DNA from: Paenibacillus sinopodophylli
GTDB taxonomy: Bacteria; Bacillota; Bacilli; Paenibacillales; Paenibacillaceae
DNA length: 64,000 nucleotides
Assembly (NCBI RefSeq): GCF_005930355.1
Contig: NZ_VDBO01000009.1
Coordinates: 117,433 to 181,432 of the forward strand
Reading direction: 5' to 3'
The notes beneath the pieces are model-generated. The model did no database searches, was not told the DNA's origin, and saw only the letters and a list, made by a program, of their open reading frames with translations. Below are positions 42,674 to 50,935 of the stretch, one piece after another (the first letter of the stretch is position 1; each line of letters begins with the position of its first letter). A program made the translations under genes and the position numbers.

Positions 42674-42956
42674 GATATCTCTCCCTATCTCTCTAATTTC
42701 TCGAAGGTTTCTACGAAGTCAGAAATATGCAGGCAACCTTTTTATCGGTTTATTTGACTCAAATATTTAACAGTTTTACATAAATAATAGATAGAAGAAT
42801 ACAATCTGCAGCTTAGGAACTTGCTAGGTTCTCTTATTAATCGATAAAAAAACTCCTTTATCCGTATGGTATACATATTATTTCTCTTCTGCTCTGTGCG
42901 CGTTATGTGTATCCAGACCTCGTTATTCCTAGTAAATAAGTATGAATTTGAAACAA

Positions 42957-42986
42957 ATCGTAGCATCTATAATCGATTATTGTCAA
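42957..42986 (-). promoter_or_regulatory. Sigma-A promoter of the GNAT gene with palindromic spacer
   Basis: TTGACA (42981-42986) and TACGAT (42957-42962) are 18 bases apart on the minus strand. The spacer contains the palindrome ATAATCGATTAT (42969-42980). This implies a leader of about 275 bases before the GNAT start. In the rest of the 425-base gap I see only weak small frames and the ytxH promoter. Confidence 0.6.
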
Positions 42987-43004
42987 TACTTTCCTATTCT
43001 ATTT

Positions 43005-43030
43005 GTTTCAAAAGTCATCCTTTCGTTTAT
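43005..43030 (+). promoter_or_regulatory. Sigma-B-type promoter of the ytxH operon
   Basis: GTTTCA (43005-43010), 14 bases, GTTTAT (43025-43030). The -35 is identical to five other copies in the next 11 kb; the -10 is the weaker form, shared with 50861-50886. Confidence 0.6.
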
Positions 43031-43098
43031 ATATAACTAAGAAATCCATACAAGTTGATCATCCTGATCGACAAATAAAAATCGAGGAGAGATGACAA

Positions 43099-43458
43099 AT
43101 GTCACGAGAAAACGCTAGTAATGGTGTATTGGTAGGAGCAATTGTAGGAGGTGCCATTGGTGCTATTACGGCTCTGCTGTTCGCACCGAAATCGGGCACA
43201 GATCTTCGAGAGGATTTGGCGGACAAGTTCAAAGCGATCAGTGACAAAACGAAGGATATTGCAACGACTGTCGGCCATACAACAAAAGATTTGGCAGCTA
43301 CAGTGGGACAGAATACGAAAGATTTGGCCGTTACGATTAAAGACGAAGCTGGCGATTTGATCGATCATGCCAAACAGTCCAATCAAGCGATTATGGACAA
43401 CCTCTCAACCAAAAAGGACGAAGTAAAAGAAGAGCTTGCCGCCGCTGGGAGGAAATAA
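43099..43458 (+). CDS. YtxH-family general stress protein
   Basis: 119 residues behind GAGGAGAG. One Gly-rich membrane span (NGVLVGAIVGGAIGAITALLFAP) is followed by the YtxH signature KSGTDLREDLA. A helical tail with near-repeats TKDIATTVGHT, TKDLAATVGQN and TKDLAVTIKDE follows, an 11-residue amphipathic periodicity like LEA proteins. YtxH proteins belong to the sigma-B regulon in Bacillus, and a sigma-B-type promoter lies about 70 bases upstream. A 46-codon gene follows after one base. Confidence 0.88.
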   Translation: MSRENASNGVLVGAIVGGAIGAITALLFAPKSGTDLREDLADKFKAISDKTKDIATTVGHTTKDLAATVGQNTKDLAVTIKDEAGDLIDHAKQSNQAIMDNLSTKKDEVKEELAAAGRK

Positions 43459-43459
43459 T

Positions 43460-43600
43460 ATGAAGGCCGAACTTGAGACAACAACAAACTCAATGGCCCC
43501 TACTTCGGAAGAAATGATTAAGCTCGGCGAAGAGATGAAGAACATGGATACGAACGCAGAGGTTATCGAGAAAGGATTGGTTCCCGATCCTGCTCAATAA
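43460..43600 (+). CDS. Small acidic protein co-transcribed with ytxH
   Basis: 46 residues (MKAELETTTNSMAPTSEEMI to VPDPAQ). It begins one base after the YtxH stop with GGGAGG at a good distance. It ends just before a strong terminator, which supports it as a real gene. It is Glu/Met/Lys-rich with no hydrophobic span. I do not recognise it. It is probably part of the same stress response. Confidence 0.7.
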   Translation: MKAELETTTNSMAPTSEEMIKLGEEMKNMDTNAEVIEKGLVPDPAQ

Positions 43601-43607
43601 TTACATT

Positions 43608-43646
43608 GAAAACACCCTCTCCATCCAAGTGGAGAGGGTGTTTTCT
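43608..43646 (+). terminator. Terminator of the ytxH operon
   Basis: AACACCCTCTCCA and TGGAGAGGGTGTT pair perfectly around six bases, followed by TTTCTGTG. Confidence 0.9.
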
Positions 43647-43669
43647 GTGTTAAAAAAGATATAAAAACA

Positions 43670-44452
43670 TTACATACCATATTCCGGCTGGTGGTCGGAC
43701 AGGAGTACCTTGAGCTTCTCAATCGCCCGCTTCTGGATACGGGAAACACTCATTTGGGACACGCCTAGCTGGTCTGCAATATCCCGCTGTGACTTGCCGT
43801 TGTGATAAGCGAGCAGGAGCACCGTCTTCTCCTCTGTTTTCAGTTGATCAAGTGCTTCCTCCAGATCGAGTCGATGATCAACGTTCTGATAATCGTCTTT
43901 GTCTGAGCCGATGAGATCGCCTATTGTAGCCGCACTATCCCCCTCGTTTGATAACGGAGTATCAAGTGAAACATAATGATAAGATTCACGGCAAGAGAGC
44001 ACCTCGATTGTTTCTTCCACCGAGAGGCTCAAATAGGCAGCGATTTCTTCCATTTTAGGTGAATGTCCGAGCTCCACAGTTAAGTGGTCAATAGCCTGCT
44101 GGATCAGCAGGCCCTTCTCTTTAATTCGTCTTGGCACCTGGATATACCAAGATTTATCACGCAAATAATTTTTCAGGTGGCCGATGATACTTTTCATCGC
44201 ATAGCCTTCAAATGGAATTTCCCGCGAGCTGTCGAACTGCCTGAACAAACGCAGCATAGACAGCTGGCCAACCTGATACAAGTCTTCATAAAGATCTGGT
44301 CTGCTCCTTGACATTTTGGAGGCAGCCATCTTAACGATCGGCTCATAGTGCTGAAGCAATTCTGTCGCAATATCATTGGAATTTGTCTCTTGATATATTT
44401 TCATCTTTTCAATCGTTTCTTTCGGATTCAGGAAGGATGAATTCGCGTTCAT
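43670..44452 (-). CDS. sigB: RNA polymerase sigma factor SigB (general stress)
   Basis: 260 residues, a sigma-70 group 3 factor. Region 2 (EDLYQVGQLSMLRLFRQFDSSREIPFEGYAMKSIIGHLKNYLRD), region 3 (VPRRIKEKGLLIQQAIDHL) and region 4 (LLAYHNGKSQRDIADQLGVSQMSVSRIQKRAIEKL) are all present. Its ATG overlaps the stop of the RsbW gene by ATGA. With DUF948 and rsbW it forms an operon behind a sigma-B-like promoter, so it probably amplifies its own expression. SigF/SigG are close relatives, but the RsbW coupling and nearby stress genes favour SigB. Confidence 0.88.
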   Translation of the reverse strand: MNANSSFLNPKETIEKMKIYQETNSNDIATELLQHYEPIVKMAASKMSRSRPDLYEDLYQVGQLSMLRLFRQFDSSREIPFEGYAMKSIIGHLKNYLRDKSWYIQVPRRIKEKGLLIQQAIDHLTVELGHSPKMEEIAAYLSLSVEETIEVLSCRESYHYVSLDTPLSNEGDSAATIGDLIGSDKDDYQNVDHRLDLEEALDQLKTEEKTVLLLAYHNGKSQRDIADQLGVSQMSVSRIQKRAIEKLKVLLSDHQPEYGM

Positions 44453-44889
44453 GCCATCTCCTCTTTCCTACCAATTAGCTTGGTGAGAATGACCTCTGTA
44501 CCTCTCTCGGAGAATACCTCAACCTTGTCCATTAATGCATGCATCATGAACAGCCCAAGCCCTCCAGCCGTTATATCGCTAAGTTCCTTATTATGAAGCG
44601 TAACGGACTTTGTATCTGCCGGTTCATAGTTAAAGCTGCTTCCTTCATCCTTAATACGAATGGAGATACCTTTATCTTCAATCTCAAAGCTCAACTCTAT
44701 GATGCCGGGCTGTGCATTGCTATAAGCATGAAGCACCACATTCGTACACGCTTCCGTGACAGCTACCTTCATATCTTCGATCTCCTCATAGGAGAAACCT
44801 GCTTTATTCGCAATGCCAAACAATGTAAGTCTTGCTATATCAACAAACTCTGCTCTTGCAGGTATCGTCAAATGGATGAATGAGTTCAT
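44449..44889 (-). CDS. rsbW: Anti-sigma factor and serine kinase RsbW
   Basis: 146 residues of the GHKL ATPase fold. The N-box is VTEACTNVVLHA, the G1 box has the adenine-binding Asp in IRIKDEGSSF, and the G2 box is AGGLGLFMMHALMD. It should hold SigB and phosphorylate the anti-anti-sigma factor RsbV. The gene is coupled to sigB by a four-base overlap. No rsbV lies in this operon; the only one in the window is at 49784-50125, next to a second RsbW-like gene. Confidence 0.88.
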   Translation of the reverse strand: MNSFIHLTIPARAEFVDIARLTLFGIANKAGFSYEEIEDMKVAVTEACTNVVLHAYSNAQPGIIELSFEIEDKGISIRIKDEGSSFNYEPADTKSVTLHNKELSDITAGGLGLFMMHALMDKVEVFSERGTEVILTKLIGRKEEMA

Positions 44890-44928
44890 AGTGTCTTCTA
44901 TCCTCTCTTGTATATTCCTATTTGTAGC

Positions 44929-45357
44929 TCATATTTTTTTAACCTTATTCCACACTCTAATCGTAGATATGACTCCGTCATAGATAGAACTGAGTATTCT
45001 AGGCTCGTCCGTCTGCTTCCTTTCATGCCCCTTAATTGTAGCCACGACGCTTGCAGCTGATTCCTTCGCAGCTCCAGTAAACGAATGCAGCGCATGTCCT
45101 AAATCGTTCACCGAAGCAAACAATATGTCGAGTGAGCTAAGCTTTGTTCTCACATCCAACGTCATCGCATTCGTGTTTTGGATGGCCTCCTTTACCTCAA
45201 CGCTGATTTGTGTAACTTCTGCTCGGAGCGAGCCAACCGTCTGACGCATCTCATCCAGTGCACCTCGCAATACCTTCAGTGTTTGAATGAGAGAGTACAG
45301 AAGGACTAGAAAAGCAATTGCAATCACTGCAATACTAATTTGCATAACCATATCCAT
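44929..45357 (-). CDS. DUF948 (YtxG-like) stress protein
   Basis: About 142 residues from ATG 45357, eight bases behind GGAAG; an upstream in-frame GTG overlaps that site. One N-terminal membrane span (IAVIAIAFLVLLYSLI) precedes the DUF948 helical region, which has hydrophobic heptads from residue 30 to 100. In Bacillus the ytxG-ytxH genes are under sigma-B. Here DUF948 heads the operon that includes rsbW and sigB, 39 bases upstream of rsbW, with a sigma-B promoter 26 bases before its start. Confidence 0.85.
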   Translation of the reverse strand: MDMVMQISIAVIAIAFLVLLYSLIQTLKVLRGALDEMRQTVGSLRAEVTQISVEVKEAIQNTNAMTLDVRTKLSSLDILFASVNDLGHALHSFTGAAKESAASVVATIKGHERKQTDEPRILSSIYDGVISTIRVWNKVKKI

Positions 45358-45382
45358 TCTCATCACTTCCTTTTTTCATAAG

Positions 45383-45408
45383 TTACCCGCTCCCCAGCTG
45401 TTTGAAAC
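45383..45408 (-). promoter_or_regulatory. Sigma-B-type promoter of the DUF948-rsbW-sigB operon
   Basis: On the minus strand GTTTCA (45403-45408), 14 bases, GGGTAA (45383-45388). It is close to the Bacillus sigma-B consensus GTTTAA-N12-14-GGGTAT and implies autoregulation of sigB. Confidence 0.8.
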
Positions 45409-45535
45409 AAGCAATGTGCCGGTGCAAGCGTAAACGGTTGATGCCGTCCTCTGGCAGCTACACGTTTCGCATAAAAAAATAGAGAAAGTCGGCGAAATAA
45501 TTTACTTTCCTATATTGGAGCATATCGGAATGAAA

Positions 45536-45563
45536 TTGTCCTTTACGTCATTCATGTTATAAT
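45536..45563 (+). promoter_or_regulatory. Sigma-A promoter of the RsbK-like kinase gene
   Basis: TTGTCC (45536-45541), 16 bases, TATAAT (45558-45563), about 45 bases before the TTG start. It is housekeeping in type, unlike the sigma-B promoters of the target genes. Confidence 0.6.
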
Positions 45564-45612
45564 GATAGGAACTCTCTAAAACTAATGAATGATCTAAAAG
45601 GAGCCTAGCAAA

Positions 45613-48372
45613 TTGCGCAATCTACGATTAAATATTCGCTGGAAAATACTAATCGGCTATTTCTTGATTATATGTTTCGTCGGTGTTTCCATTCTGATCG
45701 TCAGCAGCCGAATATCATCCCTGCAGGGCGAGATTGAAACAATTACCACTCGCGATATTGAAGTTCATAATTTAATATCCATGATTAGATACAACGCAAT
45801 AAGCATGGAGACAAGCCAGCGCGGCTATGTCATTACGGGAACTGATAACTATCTGGATCCTTATAATCGCGGGAAATCGGAGTGGGAAGCGAATTATAAT
45901 GCTCTCTATCAGTATTTATCTTATGACCCGTCTTCCATCAAAAGCTTGGAAGAAATCAAGCTGACCATCCAGAACTGGATTACGGAAGCAGGAGAACCGA
46001 CGATTGCCATGCGCAAAGCGAATAATACGCAAGGCATCATAGACTTCTTTAATGAGGACACAGGCAAGCAGCAAATTGATGACCTCCGAGCTCAATTGGA
46101 AAACCTTCGCCAAAAGGAAGTAACTGCCACTAAAAATCATATTGTCGAACTAAAAAACCGAAATGACATTCTTATAATCAGCTTATACTTGATGCTCATT
46201 ATCGTATCGATTATTTCGTTCATTATCGTGTCCTTCGTATCTGGTACAATCGTCAAAACGATTAAGGACGTTGTGAAAACCATTACAGAAATAGCCTCCT
46301 CCGGAGGAGACTTATCTACAAGAATTACAGTTAATACGCATGATGAGATTAAAGATCTTGCTGATGCAACCAACAACCTGCTTGAAAATCTTAACGACCA
46401 ATATTGGATACAAGAAAAGGTTGCAGAGGTTGCCACTATGAATCAAGGCATTAATGATGTTGAAACATTGGCAGGCTCATTCCTTACTAAGCTTTCACCT
46501 ATACTTAATGCAGTATACGGTGTGTTCTATATCCGCACTGGTAACGGAGACAGTCAGAGGCTTGTAAAATGCGCCTCCTATGCTGCATCTGACGAAGAAA
46601 TAGGTCATGGCAGCTTCCGTCTTGGTGAAGGCTTAATTGGTCAAGCTGCACTTGAGAAAAGGACCTTTTTGTTAAATACAGCACCAGGCCATCGGATCAA
46701 TCTCACTTCAGGACTTGGCAAGATGGAACCAAAAAGCATTCTAATTATTCCTTTCGAATTCGAAGGCAAAGTAGCTGCAGTGGTGGAATTTGCTTCTGTA
46801 GAATCCTTCACCTCACAGCATCTAAAGCTGCTTGAGCAGATTGAAAGCCATTTCGGCGTTGCGATTAACAGCGTTCAAGGACGCATGGAGGTCGAGAGGC
46901 TGCTCAGCGAATCGCAAGTGATGACTGAAGAGTTGCAAACACAAACGGAGGAATTACAAACACAGTCCGAGGAGCTGCAGATGCAGCAGGAAGAAATGCG
47001 TATGACTACCGAGCATTTGGAAGAGCAGAATCTGTTCGCCGAGCAGAAAACGAAGGAATTGGAGAAAGCGAAGGAGGAACTCGAAACGTACTCGGAGCAG
47101 CTCCGTCGCAGCTCGCAGTACAAATCAAACTTCCTTGCCAATATGTCGCATGAACTTCGTACACCTTTGAACAGTATTCTCATTTTATCTCAGATGCTTG
47201 CCGAGAATGAGAATGAAACGCTAAGCACAGAAGAAGCCGCTTATGCCAAAGTCATTCATACCTCCGGCAACGATTTGTTAACACTAATCGATGATATTCT
47301 TGATCTATCCAAGGTCGAGGCAGGTAAGATTATATTGACGATGGATGAAGTGAACGTCAGTGAAATACCAGAGCATATGAATCTACTCTTCAGCCCCGTA
47401 GCTGAGACTAAAAACCTGACATTCCACATACAGCTTGACTCTGATGTGCCGCAATTGCTCTTTACCGACGGACAGCGGCTGCAGCAAATATTGAAAAACC
47501 TACTTTCTAATGCGTTCAAATTCACAAAAAACGGTTCGGTAAGTTTGACGATTGAGAACGCCAGTCTTGAAGACATTCAGAAGCACATACCCGAGCATAC
47601 CGGCGATCATGTACTAGCCATATCAGTTGCTGATACCGGAATAGGCATCCCTGTAGATAAACAGCAGCTAATATTCGAGGCCTTCCAGCAGGTAGACGGG
47701 GAGACGAACCGTCAATACGGTGGTACAGGTCTAGGCTTATCCATTTGCAATGAATTTACGAAGCTGCTGCGCGGGCATATCATTATTGATAGTACACTTC
47801 ATAAAGGGAGCGTCTTTACACTATTGGTCCCAAGCCTCCCTGACATGGAGAAAGAACAGCTTGTCTTCCTGAATCAAGAGATTGCAGCGACAGCAGAGCG
47901 TCCACTTGAAGCAGCCGCCGTTGTCTCGGCACCTGATGTTGCCGATTATACGGTAACGAACAGCACTGATTATGAAGGCCCGTTGTTCAAAGGTAAAAAC
48001 ATCCTGCTCGTAGAGGATGATTCGCGTAATATATTTGCGCTTGTCAAGGTGCTTGAGAACAAAGGTATGAACGTCACCGTAGCAAATAACGGCAAGCAAT
48101 GTTTGGAAATAATCGAGAAGCGAACAAACTTTGATTTAATTCTGATGGATATTATGATGCCCATTATGGATGGTTATGAAACGATGAAGGCGATCCGTCT
48201 GGATCCAACCCATAAGCATACTCCTATTATTGCGTTGACTGCCAAAGCTATGAAGAGCGACCGTGAGAAATGTTTGGATGCCGGCGCTTCTGATTACATT
48301 AGCAAGCCTCTAAATATGGACCAGCTCTTCTCCCTGATGCGGGTATGGCTGACGAAGCAGGTGGGACATTGA
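45613..48372 (+). CDS. Hybrid sensor histidine kinase, RsbK-like
   Basis: 919 residues from TTG 45613, nine bases behind AAAGGAG. Order: span 12-30; CHASE3 sensor near 35-170 (SMETSQRGYVITG); span near 187-210; HAMP; GAF near 280-420; a coiled coil of heptads (TEELQTQ, SEELQMQ, QEEMRMT); HisKA with His513 in MSHELRTPL; ATPase domain (GTGLGLSI); and a receiver with Asp846 (LILMDIMMP). This is the architecture of RsbK, the Bacillus cereus kinase that senses stress and drives sigma-B through RsbY. The following CheR gene and the nearby RsbY-like phosphatase support this. The sensed signal is unknown. Confidence 0.87.
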   Translation: MRNLRLNIRWKILIGYFLIICFVGVSILIVSSRISSLQGEIETITTRDIEVHNLISMIRYNAISMETSQRGYVITGTDNYLDPYNRGKSEWEANYNALYQYLSYDPSSIKSLEEIKLTIQNWITEAGEPTIAMRKANNTQGIIDFFNEDTGKQQIDDLRAQLENLRQKEVTATKNHIVELKNRNDILIISLYLMLIIVSIISFIIVSFVSGTIVKTIKDVVKTITEIASSGGDLSTRITVNTHDEIKDLADATNNLLENLNDQYWIQEKVAEVATMNQGINDVETLAGSFLTKLSPILNAVYGVFYIRTGNGDSQRLVKCASYAASDEEIGHGSFRLGEGLIGQAALEKRTFLLNTAPGHRINLTSGLGKMEPKSILIIPFEFEGKVAAVVEFASVESFTSQHLKLLEQIESHFGVAINSVQGRMEVERLLSESQVMTEELQTQTEELQTQSEELQMQQEEMRMTTEHLEEQNLFAEQKTKELEKAKEELETYSEQLRRSSQYKSNFLANMSHELRTPLNSILILSQMLAENENETLSTEEAAYAKVIHTSGNDLLTLIDDILDLSKVEAGKIILTMDEVNVSEIPEHMNLLFSPVAETKNLTFHIQLDSDVPQLLFTDGQRLQQILKNLLSNAFKFTKNGSVSLTIENASLEDIQKHIPEHTGDHVLAISVADTGIGIPVDKQQLIFEAFQQVDGETNRQYGGTGLGLSICNEFTKLLRGHIIIDSTLHKGSVFTLLVPSLPDMEKEQLVFLNQEIAATAERPLEAAAVVSAPDVADYTVTNSTDYEGPLFKGKNILLVEDDSRNIFALVKVLENKGMNVTVANNGKQCLEIIEKRTNFDLILMDIMMPIMDGYETMKAIRLDPTHKHTPIIALTAKAMKSDREKCLDAGASDYISKPLNMDQLFSLMRVWLTKQVGH

Positions 48373-49229
48373 GTCAATCTTGGAGTGAGGATTCAGAGAG
48401 CATAGAGGAATTATCGTATAGCGAGCTTGAGCAAATCGAAATAAATTTGCTCTTAGATGGCATTTATCATGCCTATGGCTGTGATTTCAGAAATTACTTA
48501 CGAACCTCTATCCGCAGGCGTATTCAGCACCGCATGAACCTTGAAGGTCTGAATACGATTACGTCTCTGCTCGAGAAGGTGCTGCATGAGCCTGGATTTA
48601 TCGATAAGCTTCAGAATGATTTCTCGATCAAAGTAACCGAAATGTTTCGTGATCCCAGCTTTTTTGCCGCCTTCCGAAGCGAAATTGTCCCTCTTCTTCG
48701 TGGGCTGCCCGAAATTCGAATATGGCATGCTGGCTGTGCCACTGGGGAAGAGGTTTATTCTATGGCTATCCTGCTACTGGAGGAAGGACTCCTAGATAAA
48801 ACCAAAATATATGCAACGGATATGAACGAACATGTTATCGATAGTGCCAAGCTAGGAAAATTCCCGCTGAAACGCATGCAGGCCTTTACAAAAAACTATT
48901 TGCATGCAGGCGGCAATAAGGAATTTTCCTCCTATTATACAACTGATTCCGAGCATGCCATGTTCCACTCAGACATCAAGAAGAACATGACGTTTGCTCA
49001 ACATAATTTGGCAACGGATCGTTCCTTTAATGAATTCCACGTTATTTTGTGCCGCAACGTGCTTATTTATTTTGACCCGCATTTGCAAAATCGTGTGCAT
49101 GATTTGTTTTTTGAGAGCTTGGCACCACACGGCTTCTTAGCGTTAGGCAATATGGAATCCATTATCTCCACTCACAAAACCCAATATGAGGATATAAATG
49201 CATCCGAACGAATATTCAGGAAAAATTAA
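48345..49229 (+). CDS. CheR-type methyltransferase, RsbM-like
   Basis: 294 residues with the CheR fold: an N-terminal helical part (IYHAYGCDFRNYLRTSIRRRI), TEMFRDPSFF, the SAM-binding block WHAGCATGEEVYSMAI, and CRNVLIYFDPHLQ. It overlaps the kinase gene by 28 bases. No CheB or chemotaxis gene is near. In Bacillus cereus RsbM methylates and restrains RsbK, and this gene is in exactly that position. The start is uncertain; TTG 48369 lies behind AGGTGGG, while ATG 48345 lacks a clear ribosome site. Confidence 0.87.
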   Translation: MADEAGGTLSQSWSEDSESIEELSYSELEQIEINLLLDGIYHAYGCDFRNYLRTSIRRRIQHRMNLEGLNTITSLLEKVLHEPGFIDKLQNDFSIKVTEMFRDPSFFAAFRSEIVPLLRGLPEIRIWHAGCATGEEVYSMAILLLEEGLLDKTKIYATDMNEHVIDSAKLGKFPLKRMQAFTKNYLHAGGNKEFSSYYTTDSEHAMFHSDIKKNMTFAQHNLATDRSFNEFHVILCRNVLIYFDPHLQNRVHDLFFESLAPHGFLALGNMESIISTHKTQYEDINASERIFRKN

Positions 49230-49285
49230 TGCTTCTCAAGCTTTAACACTCTCGATCCATTCCGCCCTATTGAGACGAAGTACGC

Positions 49286-49320
49286 AAAAAAGGAAATGAC
49301 GTCCATACGTCATTTCCCTT
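49286..49320. terminator. Bidirectional terminator between the rsbM-like and rsbW-like genes
   Basis: GGAAATGACG and CGTCATTTCC pair perfectly around TCCATA; the minus strand continues with CTTTTTTG-like T-runs. Confidence 0.85.
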
Positions 49321-49349
49321 CTGTGTACACATGCAATAATGAGCATCAT

Positions 49350-49787
49350 CTAATGCCCTGCCGCAACATTCAAATATTTGGTTAGAACAACCTCCGTACC
49401 GCTATCCGAAGTATTCACCTCTACCTCGTCCATCAGTGCCTGCATCAAGTAGATGCCGAGCCCTCCTACCTTCAGTCCACTTACCTCAACCTCAGGCAGG
49501 GGAGCTGCCTTTTCTATCGCTTCCTCGACAAGTGTCGAAGTTCCATTGTTTTTCACTTTAATCGTAAGGCCTGAATTCACAGGCTCGAAGCTGATGTCAA
49601 TAACGTTGCCGTCAGCATCGTAGGAGCCATGAATAACAGCATTATTGCAGGCTTCTGAGACAGCGACCTTCATATCCTCCATGTCCTCATACGCATAATT
49701 CATTTTTGATGCAATTCCAAAAAGACAGATTCTGACCAAATCGATATAGTCTGCATGGGCCGGTATTTGTAAACGGATGGCATTCAT
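49350..49787 (-). CDS. Second RsbW-like anti-sigma/kinase with altered ATP site
   Basis: 145 residues, GHKL fold, clearly paralogous to the RsbW at 44449-44889 (shared LFGIA, EDMKVAV, EAC-N, GGLG, ALMD-VEV, TEVVLTK). The N-box VSEACNNAVIHG and G2 box VGGLGIYLMQALMD are intact. The G1 box reads IKVKNNGTS, with Asn where the adenine-binding Asp should be. Kinase activity is therefore doubtful. It may bind RsbV or a sigma factor without phosphorylating, or serve another partner. Its start overlaps the rsbV stop by four bases. Confidence 0.85.
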   Translation of the reverse strand: MNAIRLQIPAHADYIDLVRICLFGIASKMNYAYEDMEDMKVAVSEACNNAVIHGSYDADGNVIDISFEPVNSGLTIKVKNNGTSTLVEEAIEKAAPLPEVEVSGLKVGGLGIYLMQALMDEVEVNTSDSGTEVVLTKYLNVAAGH

Positions 49788-50125
49788 GCTTGAGCCTCTG
49801 TCCCTTCTGTTAGATATCTGGAAATACCTGTAAGATCAAAAAGCCGTTTAACGGCTGCCGGTATTTCACGTACAAAAAAAGGAGCCTTTAGCTCATCACG
49901 CAGCTTCAGCACCGAAACGATAATGCCGATTCCGGTACTGTCTATATATTTTAATTGTTTGAGGTTTAATATTAATGCTTTATCCGTTCGATTCATCACA
50001 GGCTCCAAAGCAGTTCGAAGCTGTGGAACTACGGATAAGTCCAATTCACCGCTAACATGTAGAATAAACTGATCTAACGTCTCTTCCTGCACCACTTGAA
50101 ATTGCTCTGCTTTCATTTCATTCAC
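49784..50125 (-). CDS. rsbV: Anti-anti-sigma factor RsbV
   Basis: 113 residues with the STAS fold. The phosphorylation site is the Ser of YIDSTGIGIIVSVLK, and the N-terminal strand LDQFILHVSGELDLS is typical. Unphosphorylated RsbV pulls RsbW off SigB. It is coupled to the atypical RsbW-like gene rather than to the one beside sigB, and lies between the kinase/methyltransferase genes and the RsbY-like phosphatase. No sigma-B-type promoter was found directly upstream. Confidence 0.87.
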   Translation of the reverse strand: MNEMKAEQFQVVQEETLDQFILHVSGELDLSVVPQLRTALEPVMNRTDKALILNLKQLKYIDSTGIGIIVSVLKLRDELKAPFFVREIPAAVKRLFDLTGISRYLTEGTEAQA

Positions 50126-50170
50126 TCCGCTCGCGTTTGTTTAATAAATAGCTTATCAAGTTCCTGTTCA

Positions 50171-50187
50171 TTGTACAAGATGTACAA
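50171..50187. promoter_or_regulatory. Inverted repeat upstream of rsbV
   Basis: TTGTACA-AGA-TGTACAA, perfect 7-base arms, about 50 bases upstream of the rsbV start. It could be an operator. No binding protein is known to me. Confidence 0.45.
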
Positions 50188-50195
50188 GCGAATGC

Positions 50196-50810
50196 TTACA
50201 TCGAGGAGCTATGAAAGTAATGAATAGACGTCAGCTTGTTCGAATCCACATCGATAAACAGCTTCAACAATGCTTCGCCTCGTTCAAAAACAATTCCGTC
50301 CTCTGTTGTATAATCGGGTTGACCCAATGCTTCTTCTAACGCTTCAACCGTCGCAGCAATCTGAGTACCGTCAATCACAATGACGCTTGCACCCTCTGGT
50401 ATTTCTAACGAATAGAGCAGTCCATCGCTAAACACAATAGCCATATTCGGATAGTCATACGTACTCATTTCCTTGAAATAAGGGTCCACTGCAATTCTCT
50501 TAGGCTCTCCAAGCTTCTTGACCAACGTGCTTGGGTCATCATAGAGGGTAATGCCGTTTACGCTTTGAAGCTTGAAGCTTGGCTTGACCACTTCAGGGAT
50601 TAAGGTTTGTGCTTGGGTATAGGTCGTATGTGCTACGGTAATGGGAGTCATAGAAGCTGTCACTATTTTGCTCACTGCTTGAGCAGGTGCTTTCGCCTCC
50701 AGACAGCTGGAATCCATCGTTCGCAATTGCATCGAAGTGGTTGGAGCCAGCTCTCCGGAGTAAGCGAAAATCCCTCCAATCAAGCAGCCAATTAAAATAA
50801 AGTTCTTCAT
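50196..50810 (-). CDS. Exported protein of unknown function with sigma-B-type promoter
   Basis: 204 residues. The N-terminal signal (MKNFILIGCLIGGIFAYSG) has no lipobox, so the protein is secreted or loosely anchored. After a Thr/Ala-rich stretch comes a C-terminal domain from about residue 80 with two LGEP/LGQP turns (LVKKLGEPKRI and LEEALGQPDYT). This pattern recalls DUF4309/YjgB-like or SmpA-type folds, but I cannot assign it firmly. A GTTTCA-N14-GTTTAT promoter lies 51 bases upstream, which puts it in the local stress regulon. Confidence 0.65.
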   Translation of the reverse strand: MKNFILIGCLIGGIFAYSGELAPTTSMQLRTMDSSCLEAKAPAQAVSKIVTASMTPITVAHTTYTQAQTLIPEVVKPSFKLQSVNGITLYDDPSTLVKKLGEPKRIAVDPYFKEMSTYDYPNMAIVFSDGLLYSLEIPEGASVIVIDGTQIAATVEALEEALGQPDYTTEDGIVFERGEALLKLFIDVDSNKLTSIHYFHSSSM

Positions 50811-50860
50811 ATGGTCTCCCTCCTATGCGGGAATATCCTTGTTGCTTGACTTATCTATTT

Positions 50861-50886
50861 ATAAACCACTCTCGAGCGTTTGAAAC
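50861..50886 (-). promoter_or_regulatory. Sigma-B-type promoter of the exported-protein gene
   Basis: On the minus strand GTTTCA (50881-50886), 14 bases, GTTTAT (50861-50866), 51 bases before the start codon. The -10 is the weaker variant. Confidence 0.6.
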
Positions 50887-50935
50887 AGGCTTTTTAAAAT
50901 TTTTTACGACAATTCATTATTGCGTCAACCAATCT

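Noticed and set aside
42742..42966. Possible 74-codon gene in the gap upstream of the GNAT gene
   Set aside because: Weak ribosome sites and composition like AT-rich leader DNA; it more likely belongs to the untranslated leader.
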